DNA of 64,000 bases from Acidimicrobiales bacterium (GTDB taxonomy: Bacteria > Actinomycetota > Acidimicrobiia > Acidimicrobiales > Aldehydirespiratoraceae), in assembly GCA_033344915.1 (NCBI GenBank), contig JAWPML010000001.1:1670369-1734368 (forward strand), in the 5' to 3' direction. This document shows, piece by piece, positions 8,134-16,590 of the stretch. The notes under the pieces were generated by a model. The model did no database searches. It had not been told where the DNA came from and saw only the letters and a program-made list of their open reading frames with translations. How positions within the stretch are numbered: position 1 is the stretch's first letter; each line of letters starts with the position of its first letter. A program made the position numbers and the translations under genes.

Positions 8134-8841
8134 TCAGGTGAGGACGATCCGACCGCACTCGTTGCAGTTCAGGGTGCTCCCGGCCGGCTCGTGCTTCATG
8201 CGGTCCAGTTCCATCGCCGGCATGGTCGACGGACAGCCGACGCAGTTCCCGCCGTCGAAGCGCACGACCGTGGCGACACCCATGCCGGGGCGAAGCCGTT
8301 CGTACTGCGCCAGATCCTCGGGGGACACGACCGCCTCCGCCGCCGCCCGCTCGGAGGCGACCCGCGCCAGCTCACCGTCGATCTCGGCCTCGGCTGCCGC
8401 GATCTCGGCCTCGGTGGTCGTGATCCGGGCCCGGATCTCCTCGAGTTCCGCCTCGCGGTCGGCCAGGCGCGTCGCCAGGGCCTCGCCCTCCTCCATCGCC
8501 TCGAGTGCCCGGTCCTCGATGTCGGCCTGGCGGGCCCGGAGCCCCTTGATCTCCTCCTGGAGGGCCTCCAGGTCCTTGACGCCCACGTCGCCGCCGTAGA
8601 GCCGGGCGTCGTCCTCGTCCGCCTTGTCGGAGAAGACCTGCGCTTCGTCCTCCAGCCGCTTCTGCCGCGTACTCACCTCGACACGACTCACCCCGATCGC
8701 CTCGATCTCGACCTGCACCTTCGCCTGCGCCTCCTGCGCCTCGACGAGGGCGGTCCGGGCCGGGAGGGTTTCACGGCGGTGGCGAAGCTGCTCGGCCTCC
8801 GTGTCGAGGTGCTGGATGTCGAGAAGGGCGTGGTCGGTCAT
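8134..8841 (-). CDS. coiled-coil C4-type zinc ribbon protein (DUF164/CT398-like)
   Basis: Residues 10-185 are almost pure heptad-rich coiled coil (Leu/Glu/Arg/Ala). The C-terminus has CVGCPSTMPAMEL and NCNECGRIVL, two CxxC knuckles that form a zinc ribbon. This architecture and length (235 residues) match the widespread C4-type zinc-ribbon family, which is often encoded beside NIF3 and RNase H/phosphatase genes; here a phosphatase lies two genes downstream. The molecular role is unknown; nucleic-acid or flagellar-chaperone-like roles have been suggested for relatives. Confidence 0.85.
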   Translation of the reverse strand: MTDHALLDIQHLDTEAEQLRHRRETLPARTALVEAQEAQAKVQVEIEAIGVSRVEVSTRQKRLEDEAQVFSDKADEDDARLYGGDVGVKDLEALQEEIKGLRARQADIEDRALEAMEEGEALATRLADREAELEEIRARITTTEAEIAAAEAEIDGELARVASERAAAEAVVSPEDLAQYERLRPGMGVATVVRFDGGNCVGCPSTMPAMELDRMKHEPAGSTLNCNECGRIVLT

Positions 8842-8859
8842 CGGTTGGTGTGCGCTCGC

Positions 8860-11160
8860 TCAGGGTTCGGTGGTGGTCGTCGTCGGCGGATCCGTGGTGG
8901 TGGTCGTCGGCGGCTCGGTCGTGGTCGTGGTGGTGGTCGTCGTCGGCGGATCCGAAGTGGTGGTGTCGGGAACGGTGGTGGTCGTCGTGGTCGTCGTCGT
9001 CGTGGTGGTCGGCGGGATGCAGGCGTCGATCTTGCCGTCTTCGTCGGTGTCGACCGGTTCGAGCAGGCCCGGACACAAACCGATCGCCGGGTCGTACTCG
9101 AAGTCTGGATCCTCGCAGAAATCGACGATGCCGTCCTCGTCCTCGTCCACCTCGGCGTCTTCGTCGCCACACAGACTGTCGAGGAGATCGTTGTAGCGGT
9201 CCTCCTCCTGGTCGGTACGGATCCGCCGGCCCGATCGCGTCGGTGCCGGATCGTCGAAGTCGATCCGATCGAGATCGGCGTGCATGAACTCCATGTACGC
9301 CTGCCAGATCGCGGCGGGAGCGAAACCGCCGGTGACGTTACGCCGACCCAGCTCGGGGATCGACACGCCCCGCATCTCCTCGATCGGGTCGGTCGGGTCG
9401 CCCATCCACACCGCGGTGGACAGGTACGGCGTGTAGCCGACGAACCAGGCGTTGAGGAACTCCTGGCCGGTGCCCGTCTTGCCGGCTGCCGGTTGGTCGG
9501 TGAGCCGGGCCCGGGTGCCGGTGCCACCCACGACATTGGCCTCGAGCACCGACGTCACGAGACGGGCGGACTGGGTCGAGATCGCCCGCTGGGGCGCCGG
9601 TTCGTTGCTGAAGATCACGTTGCCGGAGCGGTCCTCGACCCGTTCGATGAAGATCGGGTCCACCTGGAGTCCGTCGTTGGCGAACGACGCGTAGGCGACG
9701 GCCATGTCGAGTGGCGTGACGTCGAGCGGGCCGAGGGGCATCGACAGGGGAAGTGACGAGAGGTCAGACGTGATGCCGAGCGCCCGAGCGACGTCGGCGA
9801 CGTTGGAGAGCCCCACGATCTGACCCAACCGGAGATAGGCGCAGTTCGACGACGACGTCGTCTGGCTCCGGATCGATCGCACGGATCCGGTGTTCGGTCC
9901 GTTGAAGTTGTTCGCCGAGTACGGGTCCGGGAAACCGCCGGGGTTGTCGAAATAGCAGGTCGCCGAGCCGTTGATCTGGTCGGCCGGGACCAGGCCCTTC
10001 TCCATGGCGGCGGCCAGCACGAAGGACTTGAACGAGCTGCCGGTGGGTCGCCCCTTCTGGGTCGCGATGTTGAACTCGCCGAATCCCTCGACCTCGAATC
10101 CGGGGCCGCCGATCAACGCGCGGACCCGACCGGTGCCGGGCTCCACCGACGCCAGCGCACCGACGAAGCCGCGTGGGTCGTCGGTGGGAGTGAAGCGATC
10201 GACGGCGGCGCGGGCCGCGGCCTGCGCCGCCGGGTCGTACGTCGTGTAGATGCGCAGCCCGCCGCCGAACAACGCCTCGGCCCGTTCCTCCTCGGTCACC
10301 CCGAGTCGAGGGTCGTCGAGAAGCTGGCGCCGCACCTCCTCGATGAAGTAATTCGTCGGCTCCCAACCGGCCGGCACGACACGGGTCGTCGGCACGGGGA
10401 CGGCGCGGTACTCGGTGGCCTCCTCCTCGGTGATGAAGCCGGCCGCGACCATCCGGCCGAGGGCGACATCACGACGGTCCTGGGCATCGAGCGGGTTGAG
10501 CGTGGGGTCATACGTCGACGGGTTGGCGATGAGTCCGGCCAACATTGCCGATTGGGGCACATCGAGCTTGTCGGGGGTCGTGCCGAAGTAGATCTCGGCC
10601 GCGGCGCGGATCCCGTAGGCACCACCGCCGAAGTAGACGGTGTTGAGGTAGGCCTCGAGGATCTCGTCCTTGTCGAGCTGGCGCTCGAGGCGCCACGCCA
10701 ACGCCGCCTCCGGGATCTTCCGATCGATGTCGATCGCGTTGCCCACGACGCCGTTCTTGATCAGCTGCTGGGTGATCGTCGAGCCACCCTCCTCGATACG
10801 TCCGGCACTGACGTTGCGGACCAGGGCCCGCAGGATGGCGGCCGCATCGATGCCGTTGTGCTCGTAGAACCCCTCGTCCTCCACGGCGATGATCGCGTCG
10901 ATCACGGCCTGGCTCACGTCTTCGAGCTCCACGAGCTCGCGGTTCTCGACGTCGTAGAGCTTGTCGAACTCGTCACCGTTGGCGTCGTAGACGATCGAAC
11001 GGAGCGCCAACTCGTTGAGGTTGATCTCGGCGACGGTCGATTCGTTGGCCGCGTAGATCTCCCCGATCCGGGGTCCGAGCGCGGCAAGGGTGAAGGCCAC
11101 CACGATTCCGCCGCCGACGAGTACCGTCGCCAGCCGGACCAGTCCGACGATCCCACGCAC
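8860..11160 (-). CDS. class A penicillin-binding protein (PBP1A-type) with Ca-binding-like, Thr-rich tail
   Basis: This is a bifunctional peptidoglycan synthase of 766 residues. An N-terminal anchor helix (about 5-28) is followed by a GT51 glycosyltransferase domain with EDEGFYEHNG (catalytic E94) and QQLIKN. The transpeptidase domain has SSFK (S375-K378), SxN at 437-439 and KTGT from K561. After the catalytic core the tail changes character: acidic DEDEDG and DTDEDG loops with four Cys (about 664-714), resembling thrombospondin-3 or EF-type calcium loops. It ends in about 50 Thr/Pro-rich residues. Such Thr-rich tails occur in actinobacterial PBPs, but the acidic Cys-bearing insert is unusual. 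It is monocistronic or leads into the zinc-ribbon operon, 18 bases downstream. Confidence 0.95.
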   Translation of the reverse strand: MRGIVGLVRLATVLVGGGIVVAFTLAALGPRIGEIYAANESTVAEINLNELALRSIVYDANGDEFDKLYDVENRELVELEDVSQAVIDAIIAVEDEGFYEHNGIDAAAILRALVRNVSAGRIEEGGSTITQQLIKNGVVGNAIDIDRKIPEAALAWRLERQLDKDEILEAYLNTVYFGGGAYGIRAAAEIYFGTTPDKLDVPQSAMLAGLIANPSTYDPTLNPLDAQDRRDVALGRMVAAGFITEEEATEYRAVPVPTTRVVPAGWEPTNYFIEEVRRQLLDDPRLGVTEEERAEALFGGGLRIYTTYDPAAQAAARAAVDRFTPTDDPRGFVGALASVEPGTGRVRALIGGPGFEVEGFGEFNIATQKGRPTGSSFKSFVLAAAMEKGLVPADQINGSATCYFDNPGGFPDPYSANNFNGPNTGSVRSIRSQTTSSSNCAYLRLGQIVGLSNVADVARALGITSDLSSLPLSMPLGPLDVTPLDMAVAYASFANDGLQVDPIFIERVEDRSGNVIFSNEPAPQRAISTQSARLVTSVLEANVVGGTGTRARLTDQPAAGKTGTGQEFLNAWFVGYTPYLSTAVWMGDPTDPIEEMRGVSIPELGRRNVTGGFAPAAIWQAYMEFMHADLDRIDFDDPAPTRSGRRIRTDQEEDRYNDLLDSLCGDEDAEVDEDEDGIVDFCEDPDFEYDPAIGLCPGLLEPVDTDEDGKIDACIPPTTTTTTTTTTTTVPDTTTSDPPTTTTTTTTTEPPTTTTTDPPTTTTTEP

Positions 11161-11236
11161 GGTGCAACGCTAACGGCTCCCCGTCGGCGACCGCGGTCGC
11201 CTCGCCTGCGCCCCACCAACCTGGGACACTGCACCG

Positions 11237-12133
11237 GTGACACGGATCGGCATCATCGGCGGCGGGCGCGGCGCCACGCTGCACGCCGAGGCCGTGCGAG
11301 CCACGCGAGGGGCCACGCTGAGCGGCGTCGGCGGGCGGCCGAGCTCCGAACACGGCGGCACCGCAGCGATGTTGGCCGACGCGGTGGGCGTGGCGGAGAT
11401 GACGCTCGACGAGCTGGTCGCCGCGAGCGACGGGCTCGTGGTCGCGGTGCCGCCGGCCGCGGTGGGCGACGTCGTCGCGCGGGTACCGACCGAGATGGCC
11501 CTGGTCGTCGAGTGCCCCGCTGCCGACCTCGGCGATCGGCCGCAGGCGATGACGGCCGCCAACCTGCTGCACGCCCCGGCCGTGACACGCGGTCTGCGGG
11601 CGATCGAGGACCTCGGACACGTGCACCATCTCGTCCTGCGGGGTCGGGGCCCGCGGCCCACGTGGGGGGCCCACGGCACGGCGGCGTGGGGCGGCGGCGT
11701 CATGCTCGACCCACACGCGACCACGCTCCCCGTCCTCCTCGCCGCCGCCGGATCCGGGGTCTCGGCGATGACGGGAACCGTCGACGGACCGGCCGGGCTC
11801 GAGTCCGCCGTGCGCCTCCGCTTCTCGCTCGCGGACGGCCGGGAGGCCGCAGCCGAGCTGGCATGGAGCGACGACGACCTCCTCGTCGAGTTGGAGGCCG
11901 CGAGTGATCGGGGCGTCGTGACCATTCGCCTCATGCCCTCGCCCGCGGTCGAGCTCGACGGGCGGCCGGTCGCCGCCGATCCGGACCCGCCCTTGGTGGC
12001 CCTCGGGTTCGTCGCGCAGATGGACCGCTTCGCCGGAGTCGTGCGCGGCGAACGCACAGCATGGCCACCGTTGGGGGTCGGCGCCGCGCTGCGTGGTCTC
12101 GCCGCGTCACTGCCCGACGTGCGGTCCGGCTGA
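11237..12133 (+). CDS. Gfo/Idh/MocA-like NAD(P)-binding protein
   Basis: The gene starts with GTG, divergent from the PBP gene. The N-terminus MTRIGIIGGGRGATLHAEAV is a Rossmann beta-alpha-beta with GxGxxG-like glycines; residues to about 120 alternate strands and helices, as in the Gfo/Idh/MocA family. VVECPAADL occupies the position where that family usually has the EKP Lys motif, but no Lys is seen, so catalysis is doubtful. The C-terminal half is beta-rich with HATTLPVLLAAAG. The length (298 residues) is near the short end of the family. The substrate is unknown. Confidence 0.65.
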   Translation: MTRIGIIGGGRGATLHAEAVRATRGATLSGVGGRPSSEHGGTAAMLADAVGVAEMTLDELVAASDGLVVAVPPAAVGDVVARVPTEMALVVECPAADLGDRPQAMTAANLLHAPAVTRGLRAIEDLGHVHHLVLRGRGPRPTWGAHGTAAWGGGVMLDPHATTLPVLLAAAGSGVSAMTGTVDGPAGLESAVRLRFSLADGREAAAELAWSDDDLLVELEAASDRGVVTIRLMPSPAVELDGRPVAADPDPPLVALGFVAQMDRFAGVVRGERTAWPPLGVGAALRGLAASLPDVRSG

Positions 12134-12195
12134 GCACCGGATTTTGTCACTCCGAGCGCCACCACTACGGTTTGGCGCTGATCTTGGGGGAGAGC

Positions 12196-12942
12196 ATGGT
12201 CGTGCGTGCCGGAGTTCGAATCAGTACCGCGCTCGTCGCCATTGCCCTGTTCGCCACGGCCTGCGGTGGGGGCGATTCCGACGCCGAAGCCGGCGGGCAG
12301 GGCGTGCTCGACGACTTCGTGATCCAGGGCGACGAATCGCTCGACCCCGATGCGATCACGACGACGACCGAGCCGCCGGCCGAAGGCGGCGGTGGCGCGT
12401 CGGAGACCGACGACAGCGGAGACGAGGGCGACCAGCAGTTCGACGAGACGGAGGACACCATCCCGGACGGCGAGGAGGAGACGCCCGAGGGCGAGTTCTT
12501 CGATTCGGTCGGCGTGTTCATGTCCTGCCTCGACTCCGAGGGCTACGGCTTCATCGGCATACCCAATGGCGGCGACGTCAGCGAGCCCGTCAACGATCCC
12601 GGCTACACGTCCGCCCTGAGCACCTGTGCGGCCCAGTCCCAGATCGTGTCGAAGATGGAGGCGGCGCAGGACACCAGCCGGTTCAGCGCCGAGGAGATCG
12701 AGGAGCGCAATCGGGGCTTCGTTGCATTCGTCGACTGCCTTCGCGGTCGCGGGTGGATCATCCCCGAGCTGACCCCGGACGAGAACGGCTCCCTGCAGCC
12801 GCCCTACATCGACATGGCGAGGCTGTGGGAAGGACCGGACGGCAGCGGTCTCATCGACGGAGAAGTGAACGACGACTTCGCGAACTGCGGAGCGACCCCC
12901 GAGCAGATTCGTGGGGACGAAGAGGGAGAGAACGACGAATGA
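12196..12942 (+). CDS. secreted lipoprotein, paralogue 1 of exporter operon
   Basis: The ATG at 12196 follows a GGGGGAG ribosome-binding site. A signal peptide ends in a lipobox (ALFATACGGG), followed by an acidic Thr/Gly/Glu linker. The folded part (about residues 105-245) has paired Cys in MSCLDSEGYGFIGIPNGG, STCAAQ, FVDCLRGRGW and FANCG. It shares long blocks with the next gene (DDFVIQGDE, GGGGASETDD, PVNDPGY), so the two are a tandem duplication. It is co-transcribed with the MacAB-type exporter downstream and is probably an extracytoplasmic accessory or client. The family is not recognised. Confidence 0.75.
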   Translation: MVVRAGVRISTALVAIALFATACGGGDSDAEAGGQGVLDDFVIQGDESLDPDAITTTTEPPAEGGGGASETDDSGDEGDQQFDETEDTIPDGEEETPEGEFFDSVGVFMSCLDSEGYGFIGIPNGGDVSEPVNDPGYTSALSTCAAQSQIVSKMEAAQDTSRFSAEEIEERNRGFVAFVDCLRGRGWIIPELTPDENGSLQPPYIDMARLWEGPDGSGLIDGEVNDDFANCGATPEQIRGDEEGENDE

Positions 12943-13655
12943 ATGTAGGGCTCACGAGAATCGCAACGATCGTCGTGTCGATCGCCCTCCTCGGGGCCGC
13001 CTGCGGTGGCGGATCCGACGACGCGGCCGGCGACGAGGATCCGCTCGACGACTTCGTCATCCAGGGCGACGAGACACTCGACGCCGACGCCATCACGACG
13101 ACGACGACAGCACCGGCCGAAGGCGGCGGTGGCGCGTCGGAGACCGACGACGGCGGCGGCGACACCACCTTCGACACCACGACCGACACCGTCCCGACCG
13201 ACGGCGACGAGGACGAGTTCGGCGTCGGCGGCCTCTTCGCGGCACTCGGATCGTTCACCTCGTGCCTCGAGGTCGAGGGCTACGCGTTCATCGGCCGGCC
13301 GAATCCGGACCTCGAGCCGACCGACCCGGTCAACGATCCGGGCTACGGCGAGGCACTCGGCACCTGCGCGGCGACGAGCAACATCGGTCAGGCGTTCTCC
13401 GATTTCCAGAACGCGTCGGAGAACCTGTCCACCGACCAGATCGAGACCCGCAACCGCACCCTTGTCTTCTGGGTCGACTGCATGGAGGGCCGCGGCTGGG
13501 AGATCGGCGAGCCGGCCACCGATGCCAACGGGCTCCAGCAGCCCAACGACCTCACCCCACCGGAGGGCGAGAGCATCTTCGGCAGCGATGACCTCGCCGA
13601 GTGCAGTGTGATCGCCCAGCGGGAGTACGAGGCCGCGGGCGAGGCGGATTCGTGA
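12939..13655 (+). CDS. secreted lipoprotein, paralogue 2 of exporter operon
   Basis: The ATG overlaps the stop of paralogue 1 by four bases (ATGA). The lipobox is ALLGAACGGG. As in its neighbour, a DDFVIQGDE block and a GGGGASETDD linker lead to a Cys-containing domain (TSCLEVEGYAFIGRPNPD, GTCAA, WVDCMEGRGWEIG, LAECS). The Cys spacing is conserved between the two, which suggests two disulphides. The last codon overlaps the GTG of the fusion protein (GTGA). The strict coupling of four genes argues that the lipoproteins work with the transporter. Confidence 0.75.
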   Translation: MNVGLTRIATIVVSIALLGAACGGGSDDAAGDEDPLDDFVIQGDETLDADAITTTTTAPAEGGGGASETDDGGGDTTFDTTTDTVPTDGDEDEFGVGGLFAALGSFTSCLEVEGYAFIGRPNPDLEPTDPVNDPGYGEALGTCAATSNIGQAFSDFQNASENLSTDQIETRNRTLVFWVDCMEGRGWEIGEPATDANGLQQPNDLTPPEGESIFGSDDLAECSVIAQREYEAAGEADS

Positions 13656-15853
13656 CCCTGAGCCGCAAGCAGATCCTCGGCGTCGCCGCAGTCTTCATCC
13701 TGTTCGCCGGCATCTTCGTGGCCTGGCAGGTCACGGGTGACGATGCGAGTGAGGAGACGCAGGATCCGCCGTTGGTCAACCGGGTCACCCGCCGCACGCT
13801 GCGCGACGAGCTGACCATCAGCGGCGAGCTCCGCCGCGACGAGCTCTCCACCATCAACTCCCCCTTCGACGGCCGCGTGAGCCAGCTCTCGGTGGAGGAC
13901 GGCGACACCATCACCGCCGGCGACGTGCTGCTCGCTCTCGACGGTCGACCCGCGGTGGCCGTCAACGGCGACTTCTCGTTCTACCGTCAGCTCGACGTCG
14001 GCACCGACGGCCCCGACGTGCTCCAGCTCGAACGCATCCTCTTCGAGTCCGGCTACGACCCGGGCGCCGTCGACACCCTGTTCACCGAGGCGACCCGGTC
14101 GGCGCTGCGCCAGTGGCAGATCGCCTACGGCTACGGCGGCGCGACCCCGGAGCCGGAGGAGACCATCGTCGTGACGCTCGCCGACGGCAACGGCTACACG
14201 ATCGCCGACAAGGACACGACCGCCGTCATCATCGGTCCCTCCGTGCCGGGCCAGACGACCGCCGACCAGCCCACCCTCGTGCCGACGCTCGGCGCCGGTC
14301 TGGTCCCCTTCCAGGAGCCCGTCGTTCCCCGCATCGGCATGGACGTCGCCACCGCGACCGTCACCGAGGGCGACACCCTTCTCATCGTGTTGAACGCGGA
14401 TCCCGCGCCGACGGCCGACACCGAGATCGAAGTCGAGTTCGCGAGCACGGCCACCGGCGGCAACCAGGAGGACATCGACGATCCGGACACCGACGTCGAC
14501 TATGTCGACGAGCCGCTGGAGGATCTGCCGTTCATCTGGCCGGCCGGCGAGACGACGGTGACGCTCGAGCTCGAGACGCTGGCGGATGATCTCGACGAGG
14601 ACGACGAGGAGTGGTCCATCACGCTGATCGCCGAGCAGGTCGTCGTCGGTGCGAACTACGGCATCGGCCCGATCAAGTCCACGACGGTCGACATCCTCGA
14701 CGCCAACACGCCGAAGATCCCCACGCTCGAACTGTCGGTCGACGAGGACGACACCGAGGTCGACGAGGGTGGCGCGGCGACGTTCACCATCGAGTCCGAC
14801 ATCGAGCTCGACAACGCCCTGGAGGTCCGGTACGAGGTCATCGGCGGCACCGCGGTGGAGGACGACGACTACGACGAGCAGGACGAGCGCGCCACGTTCG
14901 ACTTCGGCGCCAACGACACCATCGACACCTTCGGCATCGGTACGACCCAGGACGACGACATCGAGCCGGACGAGACGATCACGGTGCGCCTTCTACCCGC
15001 CGACGATCCCGACGAGCAGTACCTCCTCGGCCCCAACATCACGGGCACCGTGACCATCGAGGACGACGACGAGCCCGAGCTGACGATGGTCACCCGGGAG
15101 CAGACCATCCCCGAGGGGTCGCTGATCGAGCTGATCGTGGAGGCCGACCAGGCCCCGAACGAGGACATCTCCGTCGACTACGACATCCAGGGTTCCGCCA
15201 CCATGGGCGTGGACTACGAGGTGATGACCGGCCAGTTCACGTTCCCCCGGGGACGAACCCGGGTCGCGCTCACGATCCAGACGATCGACGACGACGTGAT
15301 CTTCGTGCCGTCCGACATGATCGTCGCCGACTGGCCGGCCCGTATCGGCACCGTCTTCGTCGACGAGGGCGAGACCGTCCAGCTCGGCCGCGAGCTGCTC
15401 ACCCTCACCGAGCCGGACTTCACGATCCGTCTCTTCGCCAATCCGACGGACCGCTCCGAGCTCGCCGTCGGACAGGTCGTGCAGGTCGAGATCGAGGCCG
15501 GCGACCAGGACTCGAGCGGCATCATCACGCAGCTCGACGACGCCGCGACCATCTCCGACAGCGGCGGCGAATCCTACGAGGGCGTGGTGGAGGTGGACGA
15601 CGACCTCGCCGCGGTCGACGGCGCCAACGTGCGCATCGAGGTGATCCTGGAGGAACGGGTCGACGCCATCACGGTACCGATCGCCGCCATCAGCCTGGAC
15701 GGCACCGGCAACGAGGTCGTGTCGGTCGTCGACGAGGAGACCCGGGCGATCACGCTCACCCAGATCGTGACCGGTCTCCAGGAGGGAAGCTTCACGGAAG
15801 TCGTGTCGGGTCTCGAGGGTGACGAGCTCGTCATCGTCAACGTCGACAACTGA
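13652..15853 (+). CDS. membrane-fusion protein with peptidoglycan-binding domain and Calx-beta-like repeats
   Basis: The GTG at 13652 overlaps the previous stop (GTGA). The product is 733 residues. A TM/signal anchor (about 8-27) and a HlyD-like strand pair (DELTISGELRRDELSTI, then GRVSQLSVEDGDTITAGDVL) come first. A PG_binding_1 domain lies near residues 115-160 (GTDGPDVLQLERILFESGYD). Three acidic beta repeats of Calx-beta type follow at about 229-303, 360-446 and 476-550, each with an EGD/EGG/EGS start and a DDD end. The C-terminal 180 residues return to the adaptor fold (RIGTVFVDEGETVQLGRELL and AISLDGTGNEVVSVVD). Adaptors with a peptidoglycan-binding domain are known in Gram-positives; the Calx-beta insertion between adaptor halves is unusual. 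Confidence 0.8.
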   Translation: MTLSRKQILGVAAVFILFAGIFVAWQVTGDDASEETQDPPLVNRVTRRTLRDELTISGELRRDELSTINSPFDGRVSQLSVEDGDTITAGDVLLALDGRPAVAVNGDFSFYRQLDVGTDGPDVLQLERILFESGYDPGAVDTLFTEATRSALRQWQIAYGYGGATPEPEETIVVTLADGNGYTIADKDTTAVIIGPSVPGQTTADQPTLVPTLGAGLVPFQEPVVPRIGMDVATATVTEGDTLLIVLNADPAPTADTEIEVEFASTATGGNQEDIDDPDTDVDYVDEPLEDLPFIWPAGETTVTLELETLADDLDEDDEEWSITLIAEQVVVGANYGIGPIKSTTVDILDANTPKIPTLELSVDEDDTEVDEGGAATFTIESDIELDNALEVRYEVIGGTAVEDDDYDEQDERATFDFGANDTIDTFGIGTTQDDDIEPDETITVRLLPADDPDEQYLLGPNITGTVTIEDDDEPELTMVTREQTIPEGSLIELIVEADQAPNEDISVDYDIQGSATMGVDYEVMTGQFTFPRGRTRVALTIQTIDDDVIFVPSDMIVADWPARIGTVFVDEGETVQLGRELLTLTEPDFTIRLFANPTDRSELAVGQVVQVEIEAGDQDSSGIITQLDDAATISDSGGESYEGVVEVDDDLAAVDGANVRIEVILEERVDAITVPIAAISLDGTGNEVVSVVDEETRAITLTQIVTGLQEGSFTEVVSGLEGDELVIVNVDN

Positions 15854-15861
15854 CTCGAGAC

Positions 15862-16590
15862 ATGCCCGACGGCTCGCTGCTCCAGCTCGAGGAGGTCTCC
15901 CGGATCTACGGCGACGAGGTGAAGGTGCACGCGCTCGACCGCGTGTCCATGACCATCGAAGCCGGGGAGTTCGTCTCGATCGTCGGACCATCGGGTTCGG
16001 GCAAGTCCACCATGCTCGGCCTCCTCGGGCTGCTCGACCTCCCCACGCTCGGCACGATGTGGGTGACCGGCACCTCGGTGCGTGACCTGAGCGACTACGA
16101 GCGATCCCGCCTCCGCGGCGACGTCGTCGGCTTCATCTTCCAGCAGTTCCACCTCATCCCCCATCTCGACGCCCGTCGCAATGTCGAGACGGCGCTGCTC
16201 TACCGCAACCTCTCCCCCACCGAACGGCGTCGCCGGGCGATGGAGGCACTCGACATCGTCGGGCTCGCCCCCCGGTCCGATCACCGGCCCGTCCAGCTGT
16301 CCGGCGGCGAGCAGCAGCGGGTCGCGATCGCCCGGGCCATCGTCACCGAACCGAAGCTCCTGCTGGCGGACGAACCGACGGGCGCGCTCGACTCGACCAA
16401 TGCCGCGAACGTGATGGAGATCTTCCAGGAGCTGCACTCCCCGCTCCGGGCGATCGCGATCGTCACCCACGACCCCGCCGTCGCGGCAACGGCTCAGCGC
16501 CGCATCTCCATGCGGGACGGACAGATCGTCGCGGACGAGATGCTCCGCGCCGACAGCCGACCCACGAGCTACGGCGGGACGATGGGCTGA
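15862..16590 (+). CDS. MacB/LolD-type ABC transporter ATPase
   Basis: The 242-residue nucleotide-binding subunit has Walker [10 protein letters not shown] (residues 42-50), a Q-loop in [17 protein letters not shown], signature LSGGEQQRV, Walker [14 protein letters not shown] and switch His in VTHD. Sequence style and the permease neighbour place it in the MacB/LolD/FtsE (type VII ABC) group, which transmits force rather than moving substrate through the membrane. Its stop overlaps the permease start by one base (TGATG). Confidence 0.93.
   Translation: MPDGSLLQLEEVSRIYGDEVKVHALDRVSMTIEAGEFVSIVGPSGSGKSTMLGLLGLLDLPTLGTMWVTGTSVRDLSDYERSRLRGDVVGFIFQQFHLIPHLDARRNVETALLYRNLSPTERRRRAMEALDIVGLAPRSDHRPVQLSGGEQQRVAIARAIVTEPKLLLADEPTGALDSTNAANVMEIFQELHSPLRAIAIVTHDPAVAATAQRRISMRDGQIVADEMLRADSRPTSYGGTMG

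Noticed and set aside
8870-9030. Repetitive gtggtggtcgtc-like tract suggestive of a repeat array or CRISPR
   Set aside because: It encodes the Thr/Pro-rich tail of the PBP in frame; there are no equal-sized repeats with unique spacers.
7132-9756. Very long open plus-strand frame across the phosphatase, zinc-ribbon and PBP genes
   Set aside because: It is antisense to three well-supported genes, shows Arg/Gly/Asp-rich filler sequence and no recognisable domain.
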